Shown here: positions 48,205 through 56,859 of the stretch, one piece after another
Position numbering within the stretch: position 1 is the stretch's first letter
Layout of the letters: each line of letters begins with the position of its first letter
Assembly: GCF_018417535.1 (NCBI RefSeq)
Contig: NZ_CP070978.1
Coordinates: 2,790,001 to 2,854,000, forward strand
Direction of reading: 5' to 3'
Length of the DNA: 64,000 nt
DNA from: Burkholderia pyrrocinia
GTDB lineage: Bacteria; Pseudomonadota; Gammaproteobacteria; Burkholderiales; Burkholderiaceae
Translations under genes and position numbers: made by a program
The notes under the pieces: model-generated
What the model saw: the letters and a program-made list of their open reading frames with translations, nothing else
Database searches by the model: none
What the model was told of the DNA's origin: nothing

Positions 48205-49197
48205 ATGTCAGTGAATTTCTTGCGCACGGTATGTGCGGGCGTGGCTGCGTTCGCGCTCGCGACGGGCATCGCGTCGGCGTCGCCGGACAAGCCCGTGATC
48301 GGGGTCGTCGTGAAGATCGGCGGCATTCCGTGGTTCAACGCGATGGACGCGGGCATCAGGAAGCGCGGCGAGCAACTCGGCGTGAAGGCGTTCATGGTCG
48401 GGCCGACCAGCGCGGATCCGGCGCTGCAGGTGCGTGCGATCGAGGACCTGATCGCGCAGAAGGTCGACGTGATCGGCGTGGTGCCGAACGATGCCGAGGT
48501 GCTCGAGCCGGTGCTGCAGCGCGCGCGGGCCGCAGGTATCAAGGTGATCACGCACGAATCGCCGAAGCAGAAGAACACCGACTGGAATTTCGAGCTGGCC
48601 TCCGCGAAGGGCTTCGGCGAGGCGTACGCGAAGAACCTCGCCGCGGCGGTGGGCGGCAAGGGCGAATACGCGGTGTTCGTCGGCTCGCTGACGGTGCCGC
48701 TGCATAACGCGTGGGCCGATGCCGCGATCGCGTATCTGAAGGCCAACTATCCGGACATGAAGCTCGTCGGCGATCGCTACGGCGTGGCCGAAGACGTGGA
48801 CGCGTCGCGCAAGACCGCGCTCGACCTGATGCGCGCGCACCCGAACCTGAAGGCGATCCTGGCGTTCGGCAGCCAGGGGCCGATCGGCGCCGCGCGCGCG
48901 GTCGCCGAGAAGCAGGCGAAGGGCAAGGTCGTGGTGCTCGGACCGTTCTCCCCGGGGCAGGGCCGGCGGCTCGTGCACGACGGCGTGCTGAACGGCGGCT
49001 ACATGTGGAACCCCGCGCAGGCCGGCGAGGTGTTCGTCACGCTCGGCACGATGCTCGCGAAGGGGCAGCCGGTCAAGGACGGCATGACGATTCCGGGGCT
49101 CGGCGTCGTGCATCCGGAAGGCCACAACCTGATCGTGAACCAGCTCGTCGAGCTGAACGCGAAAACCGTCGACGATCTCGCGAAGCAGGGGCTGTGA
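48205..49197 (+). CDS. Sugar ABC transporter substrate-binding protein
   Basis: A 330-residue periplasmic binding protein of the ribose/rhamnose/AI-2 type (type I fold). The signal peptide ends GIASA. Landmarks are VVVKIGGIPWFNAMDAGIRK at the N-terminus, QKVDVIGVVPNDAEVLEP and GVVHPEGHNLIVN. Resemblance is strongest to the RhaS and LsrB group; the sugar is not evident from sequence. First gene of the operon under two LacI-type operators, with a GGAGGAG ribosome site. Confidence 0.9.
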   Translation: MSVNFLRTVCAGVAAFALATGIASASPDKPVIGVVVKIGGIPWFNAMDAGIRKRGEQLGVKAFMVGPTSADPALQVRAIEDLIAQKVDVIGVVPNDAEVLEPVLQRARAAGIKVITHESPKQKNTDWNFELASAKGFGEAYAKNLAAAVGGKGEYAVFVGSLTVPLHNAWADAAIAYLKANYPDMKLVGDRYGVAEDVDASRKTALDLMRAHPNLKAILAFGSQGPIGAARAVAEKQAKGKVVVLGPFSPGQGRRLVHDGVLNGGYMWNPAQAGEVFVTLGTMLAKGQPVKDGMTIPGLGVVHPEGHNLIVNQLVELNAKTVDDLAKQGL

Positions 49198-49284
49198 GCG
49201 GCATGCACGCGGGCGCAACGCGCCGTGCGATGAAGTCGTTCGACTCTCCCGAGGTTTCATAGCAGGCCGCACCGGAGCGTAGCG

Positions 49285-50844
49285 ATGATGTCTGCCCATT
49301 CCCGTGAATCCGCGGCGCCCGGCCGGGCGAGCCCGCCGCCGGCCGCGTTCGCGGCCGACGCGCCGTTGCTCGAACTCGACAACGTGTCGAAGACGTTCGG
49401 TGGCGTGCAGGCGCTGCAGCAGGTGCGGTTCGACGTGATGCCGGGCGAAGTGCTGTGCCTGGCCGGCGAGAACGGCTGCGGCAAGAGCACGTTGATCAAG
49501 ATCGTGAGCGGCGTCCATCGCCCGGAGTCCGGCGCGGTGATGCGCTTCGACGGCAAGCCGGCCGGCGATCTCGATCCGGCGCGTGCGCGCGCGCTCGGCA
49601 TCCAGGTGATCTGGCAGGACCTCGCGTTGTTCCCCGAGATGACGGTCGCCGAGAACATCGCGTTCGAGCAGAACCTCGGCGCGCGTCCTCGGCTGGTCGA
49701 CTACGCGCGGATGAAGGTCGCCGCGCGGCAGATTCTCGCGCGGCTCGGCGTCGAGCTCGATCTCGGCAGGCCGGTGCGTACGCTCACGATCGCACAGCGG
49801 CAGGTTGTCGCGATCGCGCGTGCGCTCGTCGCCCACGCGCGTCTCGTGTTCATGGACGAGCCGACCGCGTCGCTCAGCCATGCCGAGACGCAGGCGCTGC
49901 TCGCGATCGTGCGCCGCCTGTCGGCCGACGGCATCGCGGTGGTGTTCGTCAGCCATCGGCTCGCGGAAGTGCTCGACGTATGCGCGCGCGTGACGGTGCT
50001 GCGCGACGGCCGCTATGTCGGCACGTTTCCCACGGCGGGGATGACGCAGACGCGGCTCACCGAGCTGATGACCGGGCGCACCTTCGATTACGCGGTGCGC
50101 ACGACCGACCTGTCGGCCGCGGCCGCGATGCTGCGTGTCGACGGGCTGTCGCGGCGCGGCGAATACGAGGCCGTGTCGTTCGAGGTGCGGCGCGGCGAGA
50201 TCCTCGGCCTGGCGGGGCGTCTCGGCGCGGGGCGCACCGAGCTTGCGCTGTCGCTGTTCGGGATGACGCGGCCGGACGCCGGCGCGATCGCGCTCGACGG
50301 CCGGCCGCTGTCGCTGCGCTCCAATCGCGACGCGATTCGCGCGGGCATCGCGTACGTGTCGGAAGACCGCCTGCAACTGGGCCTCGTGCAGCCGCAATCG
50401 ATCGGCGACAACACGGCGATCGCGGTGCTCGACGACCTGCTCGGTGCGGCCCGGCTGATTTCGCCGCGGCGGCGCGATGCGCTGATCCGCGACTGGGTCG
50501 CCCGGCTCGCGGTGAAGATCGGTGGCCCCGACGACGCGGTGTCGACGCTGTCGGGCGGCAACCAGCAGCGCATCGTGCTCGCGAAATGGCTCGCGACGAA
50601 GCCGAAGCTGCTGATCCTCGATTCGCCGACGGTCGGCGTCGACGTCGGCGCGCGCGCCGGCATCTTCGCGATCATTCACCGGCTCGCGGCGCAAGGCATG
50701 GCGATCGTGCTGATTTCCGACGAGATTCCCGAGGTGTACTTCAACTCGGACCGCATCCTGCACATGCGCGACGGCCGTATCGTCGCCGAGTACGTGCCGG
50801 GCGGCACGCCGATCGATCACATCGAGCGAGACGTCCATGCGTAA
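49285..50844 (+). CDS. Sugar ABC transporter ATPase, RbsA type
   Basis: A 519-residue tandem ATPase. The first domain has a normal Walker A, GENGCGKST, a non-standard signature LTIAQRQ and Walker B VFMDEPTASL. The second has the usual degenerate P-loop of this family, RLGAGRTEL, without the Lys, together with a full signature LSGGNQQ and LILDSPTVGVDVG. It drives the two permeases that follow; the first starts 8 bases before its end. One domain is likely inactive in hydrolysis, as in other RbsA proteins. Confidence 0.93.
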   Translation: MMSAHSRESAAPGRASPPPAAFAADAPLLELDNVSKTFGGVQALQQVRFDVMPGEVLCLAGENGCGKSTLIKIVSGVHRPESGAVMRFDGKPAGDLDPARARALGIQVIWQDLALFPEMTVAENIAFEQNLGARPRLVDYARMKVAARQILARLGVELDLGRPVRTLTIAQRQVVAIARALVAHARLVFMDEPTASLSHAETQALLAIVRRLSADGIAVVFVSHRLAEVLDVCARVTVLRDGRYVGTFPTAGMTQTRLTELMTGRTFDYAVRTTDLSAAAAMLRVDGLSRRGEYEAVSFEVRRGEILGLAGRLGAGRTELALSLFGMTRPDAGAIALDGRPLSLRSNRDAIRAGIAYVSEDRLQLGLVQPQSIGDNTAIAVLDDLLGAARLISPRRRDALIRDWVARLAVKIGGPDDAVSTLSGGNQQRIVLAKWLATKPKLLILDSPTVGVDVGARAGIFAIIHRLAAQGMAIVLISDEIPEVYFNSDRILHMRDGRIVAEYVPGGTPIDHIERDVHA

Positions 50845-51844
50845 GCTCGGCACATTCGGCATCGGCTCGACCGAAGCGTGGCTGCTCGCGGTGATCGTCG
50901 CGATGGCGATCGGCCTCGGCATCGCGACGCCGACCTTCCTGACGCTGTCCAACCTGTTCGACCTGCTCAACCAGAGCGCGGTCAACATCATCTTCGCGGT
51001 CGGGCTGCTGATCGTGCTGATCGCGGGCGGCATCGACATATCGTTCGCGGTCGGCGCGTCGGTGGTGCAGTACCTCGCGGCGCTCACGCTCATGCGGCTC
51101 GGCGGCGGCAACTGGGCGCTCGGTTTCGCGGTCTCGGCCGGCTTCGGCATCCTGCTCGGCGCGGTGAACGCGACGATCATCTACCGGTTTCGCGTCGTGT
51201 CGATCGTCGCGACGATCGCGACCTTCAACCTCTTCTTTGGCGGGCTGATGTTCGTGACGGGCGGCGTGTCGATCTACGACCTGCCCGACTGGTGGACGAA
51301 TCGCGTCACGCTCGTGCAGGTCGATACGCCGGGCGGCGTCGCATCGCTTGCGCTGCCGGTCGCGGTGATGGCCGCGGCCGTCGTCGCGACGTGGTTCCTG
51401 CTGCGGCGCACGACGCTCGGCCGCCAGCTCTATGCGACCGGCGACAACCCGGAAGCCGCGCGACGCGTCGGCATCGATCTCGCGACGATGCATTACGTCG
51501 CATACGGCTGGCTCGGGATGATGGCGGGCATCGCGGGCCTGATGCAGGCGCACTACGTGCAGGAGGTCGTGCCGAACGCGCTGTACGGCCGCGAACTGGA
51601 CGTGCTCGCGGCCGTCGTGCTCGGCGGCGCGCGACTCGGCGGCGGGCGTGGCACGGTGCTCGGCGCGATCCTCGGCATTCTGCTCGTGTCGATCACCGCG
51701 AACGGGCTCAACCTGCTCGGCGTGTCGCCGTACGCATTCAAGATGATCGTCGGCGCGGTCATCCTGGTCGCGATCACCGTGTCGAGCGACGGCGTCGCGC
51801 GGCTGGTCGGCTCGCGCTTCCTGTCGCCACGCGCGAGGACATGA
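50837..51844 (+). CDS. Sugar ABC transporter permease 1
   Basis: A 335-residue inner-membrane permease of the RbsC/BPD_transp_2 family with about eight to ten hydrophobic segments. Family landmarks are LIVLIAGGIDISFAVGA near the N-terminus and YATGDNPEAARRVGID before the coupling region. It overlaps the ATPase gene by 8 bases and the second permease by 4. It should pair with that second permease, which is unrelated enough to form a heterodimer. Confidence 0.92.
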   Translation: MRKLGTFGIGSTEAWLLAVIVAMAIGLGIATPTFLTLSNLFDLLNQSAVNIIFAVGLLIVLIAGGIDISFAVGASVVQYLAALTLMRLGGGNWALGFAVSAGFGILLGAVNATIIYRFRVVSIVATIATFNLFFGGLMFVTGGVSIYDLPDWWTNRVTLVQVDTPGGVASLALPVAVMAAAVVATWFLLRRTTLGRQLYATGDNPEAARRVGIDLATMHYVAYGWLGMMAGIAGLMQAHYVQEVVPNALYGRELDVLAAVVLGGARLGGGRGTVLGAILGILLVSITANGLNLLGVSPYAFKMIVGAVILVAITVSSDGVARLVGSRFLSPRART

Positions 51845-52905
51845 TCATGAGACACGCCGAATCCCGGCGCTTTCCGGCGCTGTCCGTTCCGGCCGACGTG
51901 GCCGGCCTGCTGGGTTTTCTCGCGTGCGTCGTCGCGGCGATGAGCGTCGCGTCCGACCGTTTCCTGACGGGCGGCACGTTTGCGTCGATCGCGTTCCAGC
52001 TGCCGGAGCTCGGCCTGTTCACGCTGGCGATGCTGATGCCGCTGGTGTCCGGCGGCTTCAACCTCGCCGTCACGTTCACCGCGAACATCGCGGGGCTCGC
52101 GATGGCGTGGGTGATCCAGTCGCACGGCGGCCCGGAGGCCGGCATCGCGGCGGTCGCGCTCGGCATCGCCGCGGCGCTCGCGACGGGCGCCGCGGCCGGC
52201 TGGCTGATCGGCGCGGTGATCGCGCATACGGGCGCGAGCCCGATCCTCGTGTCGCTGTCGGCGATGATCTTCCTGCGCGGTCTCGGCGAATTCCTGACGC
52301 GCGGCGGCGACATTTCCGGGTTTCCGCCGGTCGTCCGCGCGATGGGCAACGGGCTGTGGCTCGGCGTGCCGGCGCCGCTGTGGATCTTCGCGGGCTGCGC
52401 GCTGCTGTGGCACGTCGTGATGACGTATTCGCGGCTCGGCTTCGTCACGCGGATGATCGGCTCGAATGCGGAAGCGACGCGCTACTCGGGCATCTCGACC
52501 ACGCGGGCGATCACGCGCATCTACATGCTGTCGGGGCTGATGTGCGGCGTGGCCGGCGTCGTGATGCTGTCGCGCTTCAACTCGGTACGCGTCGGTCACG
52601 GCGAGGCGTTCCTGCTGATCTCGGTGCTCGCCTGCTTTCTCGGGCGCGTCGATCCGTTCGGCGGCTTCGGTCGCGTCGCGCCGGTCGTGATCGCGCTCGT
52701 GATCCTGCAGGTGATCGCATCGGGCCTCAACCTGCTCGGCGCGAGCCAGCACCTCGCGACCGCGCTGTGGGGTGCGTTCCTGCTCGCGGTGATGCTGGTG
52801 CGCTGGGCATGGGCCCGGCATGCGTCGCGGCCGCGCAATCGCAATCGAATCGCGACGCCGGCGCTCGGCGGCCTCGAACCCCCTCAACGGAAGGAGACGA
52901 AATGA
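51841..52905 (+). CDS. Sugar ABC transporter permease 2
   Basis: A 354-residue permease of the same family. Landmarks are LAMLMPLVSGGFNLAVTFTAN and FVTRMIGSNAEATRYSGIST, the latter matching the EAA-like loop that contacts the ATPase. The ATG at 51841 overlaps the stop of permease 1; a second ATG two codons later is also possible. The C-terminal 25 residues are basic and variable. Its stop overlaps the ATG of the epimerase gene. Confidence 0.92.
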   Translation: MIMRHAESRRFPALSVPADVAGLLGFLACVVAAMSVASDRFLTGGTFASIAFQLPELGLFTLAMLMPLVSGGFNLAVTFTANIAGLAMAWVIQSHGGPEAGIAAVALGIAAALATGAAAGWLIGAVIAHTGASPILVSLSAMIFLRGLGEFLTRGGDISGFPPVVRAMGNGLWLGVPAPLWIFAGCALLWHVVMTYSRLGFVTRMIGSNAEATRYSGISTTRAITRIYMLSGLMCGVAGVVMLSRFNSVRVGHGEAFLLISVLACFLGRVDPFGGFGRVAPVVIALVILQVIASGLNLLGASQHLATALWGAFLLAVMLVRWAWARHASRPRNRNRIATPALGGLEPPQRKETK

Positions 52906-53795
52906 ACAAGCTTGGCGTACATGCGCTGGTCTGGGAGGCCGGCTGGAGCCGCGACGCATGCGCGCGCGCAATCGCGAATACGGCCGAGACGGGCTTCGAT
53001 TTCATCGAGGTACCCGCGCTCGATCCCGATTCGATCGACGCCGCGTTCACGCGGCGCGAACTCGAACGGTACGGGCTCGGCATCACGTTCTCGCTCGGGC
53101 TCGATGCGCAATCCGACATTTCGAGCGGCGATGCGCAGAAGGCCGCGCGCGGCAAGCAGAAACTCGAGGCCGCGCTGCGTGTCGCGCGCGACTGCGGCGC
53201 GACGCACGTATGCGGGATCCTGTATTCGGCGTTCCAGAAGAATTTCACGCCGACGACGGCCGCCGGCGTCGCGATGTCCGCCGACATCCTCGCGCAGGTG
53301 GCGGACACGGCCGCGCAAAGCGGCATCACGCTCGGGCTCGAAGTCGTGAACCGCTACGAGTCGAACGTGCTCAACACCGCGTCGCAGGGTGTCGAGCTGT
53401 GCCGGCGCATCGGCCGGCCGAACGTGAAGGTGCATCTCGACACGTATCACATGCATATCGAGGAGTCGGACGTGACGTCGGCGATCCGCGACACCGGCGA
53501 GCAACTCGGCTACGTGCACATCGGCGATTCGCATCGCGGGTATCTGGGGTCGGGCAACGTCGATTTCACCGCGGTGTTTCGTGCGCTGGTGTTCGGCGGC
53601 TATACGGGGCCGATCGCGTTCGAGAGTTTTTCGTCGCGTGTCGTCGGCCAGCCGCTCGAAGGCATCCTCGCGATCTGGCGCAACCTGTGGGAAGACAGTC
53701 ACGATCTCGCCGCGCACGCGCTGGCATTTACGCGCGTGCAGCTCAAGTCCGCGCGCGAGGCGCTGAAGCAGGCCGAACGGAGCCGGTTGCCGTGA
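52902..53795 (+). CDS. Sugar 3-epimerase of the D-tagatose/D-psicose epimerase family
   Basis: A 297-residue TIM-barrel protein. The metal ligands expected in D-tagatose 3-epimerase are in place: Glu147 (LGLEVVNRYES), Asp180 (VHLDTYHMHIEE), His206 (HIGDSHRG) and Glu241 (IAFESFS). The start MNKLGVHALVWE also matches the family. It likely interconverts ketohexoses or ketopentoses at carbon 3. As part of the ABC operon it suggests the imported sugar is a rare ketose or is converted to one. It starts at 52902 with AAGGAGA upstream and overlaps the kinase gene. Confidence 0.85.
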   Translation: MNKLGVHALVWEAGWSRDACARAIANTAETGFDFIEVPALDPDSIDAAFTRRELERYGLGITFSLGLDAQSDISSGDAQKAARGKQKLEAALRVARDCGATHVCGILYSAFQKNFTPTTAAGVAMSADILAQVADTAAQSGITLGLEVVNRYESNVLNTASQGVELCRRIGRPNVKVHLDTYHMHIEESDVTSAIRDTGEQLGYVHIGDSHRGYLGSGNVDFTAVFRALVFGGYTGPIAFESFSSRVVGQPLEGILAIWRNLWEDSHDLAAHALAFTRVQLKSAREALKQAERSRLP

Positions 53796-54445
53796 GCGGC
53801 GCGGTGACGGGCGCGCAACGCATCGACTGCGAGGCGCTGGCCGCGCACCTGCTGCGCACGCAGCGGGCAGCGCGGCGCGTGGTCGCGATCGCCGGCGCGC
53901 CGGGCGCCGGCAAGAGCACGTTCGTGGAGCGGTTGCGCGCGCGCATCGACGACGAAGCGCCCGGGCTCGCGGCCGTCGTCGCGATGGACGGTTTTCATTA
54001 CGACGACCGGGTGCTGGGCGCGCGCGGCGACCGCGCGCGCAAGGGGGCGCCGCATACGTTCGACGTCGACGGCCTCGCGGCGTTGCTCGCGCGTTTGCGC
54101 GCGGACGACGGCCGCGACATCGCGGTGCCCGTGTTCGACCGGTCGCTGGAGATTGCGCGGGCCGGTGCGGACGTCGTGCCGGCGTCGGCCCGTCTGATTC
54201 TGGTCGAAGGCAACTACCTGCTGCTCGGCGATGCGCCGTGGGATGCGCTGCATGCGTCGTTCGACGTGACCGTGATGCTGGACGTGCCGCGCGCGACGCT
54301 CGTCGAGCGGCTCGTCGAGCGCTGGCACGGATACGGGATGGATGCTGCCGCGCTGCGCGCGAAGCTGGACGGTAATGATCTCGTCAACGTCGATACGGTG
54401 CTGTCGCGCAGCGTCCGCGCGGATTTCAGCGTCGACAACGGCTGA
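53792..54445 (+). CDS. P-loop kinase, FrcK/uridine-kinase-like
   Basis: A 217-residue kinase of the nucleoside/nucleotide kinase type. The P-loop is AIAGAPGAGKSTFVERL near residue 35, then AMDGFHYDD (substrate/Mg region) and LILVEGNYLLL (Walker B). The family includes FrcK, encoded with the fructose ABC transporter of Sinorhizobium. The GTG at 53792 overlaps the epimerase stop, a typical coupled start. It probably phosphorylates the sugar after epimerisation, completing an import-epimerise-phosphorylate pathway. The true acceptor is unknown. Confidence 0.85.
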   Translation: MSGAVTGAQRIDCEALAAHLLRTQRAARRVVAIAGAPGAGKSTFVERLRARIDDEAPGLAAVVAMDGFHYDDRVLGARGDRARKGAPHTFDVDGLAALLARLRADDGRDIAVPVFDRSLEIARAGADVVPASARLILVEGNYLLLGDAPWDALHASFDVTVMLDVPRATLVERLVERWHGYGMDAAALRAKLDGNDLVNVDTVLSRSVRADFSVDNG

Positions 54446-54669
54446 GGGGGCCGCGAAGCGCGGCCTGCTGCGCGTGCACCGCTGACGGAAACGCCGCCGT
54501 CCGATGCGACGAGTTCCGGTCATGGTGCAGCGCCGCGCTGACAGGCGTGGCGCTGATCCTCAACAACCTGTACCTGCGGCGCCGGGCGCGGCGAATCGGC
54601 ACGGCGCCTTCGCGCGTGCCGTCGGCGTCCGCGTGACGGACGGTCGATCCCGCTTGCAGCGTACCGGCT

Positions 54670-55545
54670 TTACGAAAACACCACTGTCCGATCCCCGTTC
54701 AAGAACACCCGCCGCTCGATAAACGCCTTCACCGCGCGCGCAAGCGTGATGCTTTCGACGTCGCGCCCCACCGCAAGCAATTGCTCGGGCCGCAGTGCGT
54801 GATCGACGCGCTCGACCACTTGTTCGATGATCGGGCCTTCGTCGAGATCGTCGGTGACGAAGTGCGCGGTCGCGCCGATCAGCTTCACGCCGCGCGCATG
54901 CGCCTGGTGATACGGCTTCGCGCCCTTGAAGCCGGGCAGGAACGAATGATGGATGTTGATCGCGCGGTTCGCGAGCTTCGCGCTTGTTTCCTGCGACAGC
55001 ACCTGCATGTAGCGCGCGAGGATCACGAGCTCGGCGCCGCTCGATTCGAAGAAGTCGAGCCACTGCGCTTCCTGCTGCGCCTTCGTGTCGGCCGTGATCG
55101 GGAAATGCCGGAACGGCAGCCCGTGCTGCGCGGCGAGCGGCTCGAAGTCGGGGTGGTTCGACACGATGCCGACGATGTCCATCTTCAGTTCGCCCATCCG
55201 CCAGCGGAACAGCAAGTCCGCGAGGCAGTGCTCGAGCTTCGACACCATGATCAGCACCTTCGGCCGCGCGTTCACGTCGTGGATCGCCCATTGCATGTCG
55301 CCGCCCAGGCCGGCCGCGATCGGCGCGAATTCCTGGCGCAGCGCGTCGATATGCAGCGTTTCATCCGTCGGATGAAAGACGCAGCGCACGAAGAAGCGGT
55401 TGCTGAGATCGTCGTCGAACACGTTCAGCGCATCGACATAACAGCGATGGCGATCGAGAAAGCCGACGACGGCGGCGACCTGGCCGGCCGCGCTCGCGCA
55501 CGACAGTGTCAGGACGAATTGATCGGGGCGGTGCTCGGCGGTCAT
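54670..55545 (-). CDS. purU: Formyltetrahydrofolate deformylase
   Basis: A 291-residue enzyme hydrolysing 10-formyl-tetrahydrofolate to formate and tetrahydrofolate. The N-terminal ACT domain (about 1-80, with SCASAAGQVAAVVGFLDRH) precedes the formyltransferase fold. The catalytic triad region is NIHHSFLPGFKGAKPYHQA plus TDDLDEGPI. The start at 55545 follows GAGGAG; a longer frame is rejected. In methylotrophic and betaine pathways PurU rebalances one-carbon folate pools, which fits its location near betaine genes. Confidence 0.94.
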   Translation of the reverse strand: MTAEHRPDQFVLTLSCASAAGQVAAVVGFLDRHRCYVDALNVFDDDLSNRFFVRCVFHPTDETLHIDALRQEFAPIAAGLGGDMQWAIHDVNARPKVLIMVSKLEHCLADLLFRWRMGELKMDIVGIVSNHPDFEPLAAQHGLPFRHFPITADTKAQQEAQWLDFFESSGAELVILARYMQVLSQETSAKLANRAINIHHSFLPGFKGAKPYHQAHARGVKLIGATAHFVTDDLDEGPIIEQVVERVDHALRPEQLLAVGRDVESITLARAVKAFIERRVFLNGDRTVVFS

Positions 55546-55713
55546 GAGACTCCTCGGATGGCATGGGCGCACGGCCGCGCGGCGGTGCACGACAGCGCCG
55601 CGCCGCGCGGGTAGCGGGAGGCTCAAGTAAATCAGGACGATTTTGACGAGGATAGAACCAACGCGCCGTGTGGCTGGTATCGGCGCGCCAGTGCGCGGAG
55701 GCGGGCGGGTCCG

Positions 55714-56619
55714 TCAGGCGCTCGCGCACGCGTCGAGCAGCCAGCGCCGGAACACGTGGGTCGCGTCCGGCTCGGGTCGCTGCGGCGGCCGCACCAGGAA
55801 GTAGCCGCGCGACGTGACGACGGGCGCGTCGACGAGCTTCACGAGCTGGCCGGACGCGACGAGCTCGTCGACGAGCGGCGACCAGCCGAGCGCGACGCCT
55901 TCGCCGAGCAGCGCCGCATGGATCACGAGCGCGTAGCTGTTGAAGGTCACGCCGCGCGCGGCGGCCGTCGTGTCGAGGCCGTGCGCGTCGAACCAGCCGG
56001 ACCACGACAGCCAGCGCTCGGGGCGCGTCGGCTGCACGTGCAGCAGCGGCAGCGCGAGCAGGTGGTCGGCCCGCGCGACATGCGGGTGCGCATCGCGGAA
56101 CGCGGGCGAACACACCGGCGTGACGGATTCCGGAAAAAGCCGTGCGGCCGTGCACGACGGCCAGTGGCCGTCGCCGAACAGGATCGCGATGTCGCCGTGG
56201 TCGCGCTGCGCGTCGTAATCCTGTGACGTGACGACGCGCACGTCGACGTCCGGCATCACGCGCTTCAGGCCGGCCAGGCGCGGCATCAGCCAGTAGGTCG
56301 CGAAGCCGAAGTCGGTGACGATCGTGAGCGCGCCGTGCTCGCGGCGCGCGCGCAGCGTCGCGGTGGCGCCGCGCAGCGTGTCGAGGCTCAGCCGCACGGC
56401 TTCGTACAGGCACTGGCCGTCGGCCGTCAGCGTGACGCCGCGCGGGCTGCGCTCGAACAGCGGCACGCCGAGCTCGGCCTCGAGCTGGAACACCTGCTGG
56501 CTCACGGCCGGCTGCGTCGAGCCGAGCTCGCGCGCGGCGGCCGTGAAGCTCGCGAGCCGGGCGGCCGATTCGAACGCGCGCAGCGCCTGCATCGACGGTA
56601 ACGGTTCGGGTTTCGACAT
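55714..56619 (-). CDS. LysR-family regulator of choline sulfate use
   Basis: A 301-residue LysR-type regulator. The N-terminal winged helix has AFESAARLASFTAAARELGSTQPAVSQQ. The ligand domain contains TDFGFATYWLMPRL, as in GcvA-like regulators. It is divergent from betC, and such a LysR gene next to betC is the usual arrangement for a choline-sulfate-responsive regulator. The start at 56619 follows AAGGA; a longer frame to 56697 is rejected. A 20-base perfect palindrome lies 38 bases upstream of its start codon. Confidence 0.9.
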   Translation of the reverse strand: MSKPEPLPSMQALRAFESAARLASFTAAARELGSTQPAVSQQVFQLEAELGVPLFERSPRGVTLTADGQCLYEAVRLSLDTLRGATATLRARREHGALTIVTDFGFATYWLMPRLAGLKRVMPDVDVRVVTSQDYDAQRDHGDIAILFGDGHWPSCTAARLFPESVTPVCSPAFRDAHPHVARADHLLALPLLHVQPTRPERWLSWSGWFDAHGLDTTAAARGVTFNSYALVIHAALLGEGVALGWSPLVDELVASGQLVKLVDAPVVTSRGYFLVRPPQRPEPDATHVFRRWLLDACASA

Positions 56620-56656
56620 AAGTCCTTCTAATGGCCCCATAAGGGCAGGACGCCTA

Positions 56657-56676
56657 CCCGCCCGAATTCGGGCGGG
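56657..56676. promoter_or_regulatory. Perfect 20-base palindrome between the LysR gene and betC
   Basis: CCCGCCCGAATTCGGGCGGG reads identically on both strands with no spacer. It lies between the two divergent starts, close to the LysR gene. It is a candidate operator; as a hairpin it would lack a loop, so binding by a dimeric protein is more natural. Confidence 0.5.
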
Positions 56677-56859
56677 CGATAGTGCATCGGACGGCACGGC
56701 ACGCGCGCTTCACGTCCGCCGCGCCAGGCCTTCCGCGATTCTAGCCAGTCGCGGCGGGCACGCGCGGCACTTTCTGCGGGCCGCATCCGTCATGCCGGAC
56801 GACTCGCCGCCAAAGCGGCGCACCGTTCCATTCGAACACCGCTTTCCCTGCGACCGCCG

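Noticed and set aside
54504..54634. Short open frame containing LTGVALILNNLYLRRR, like a membrane-protein C-terminus
   Set aside because: Only about 15 residues look meaningful, there is no start, and the segment lies in a 224-base gap between converging genes; too little to call a remnant.
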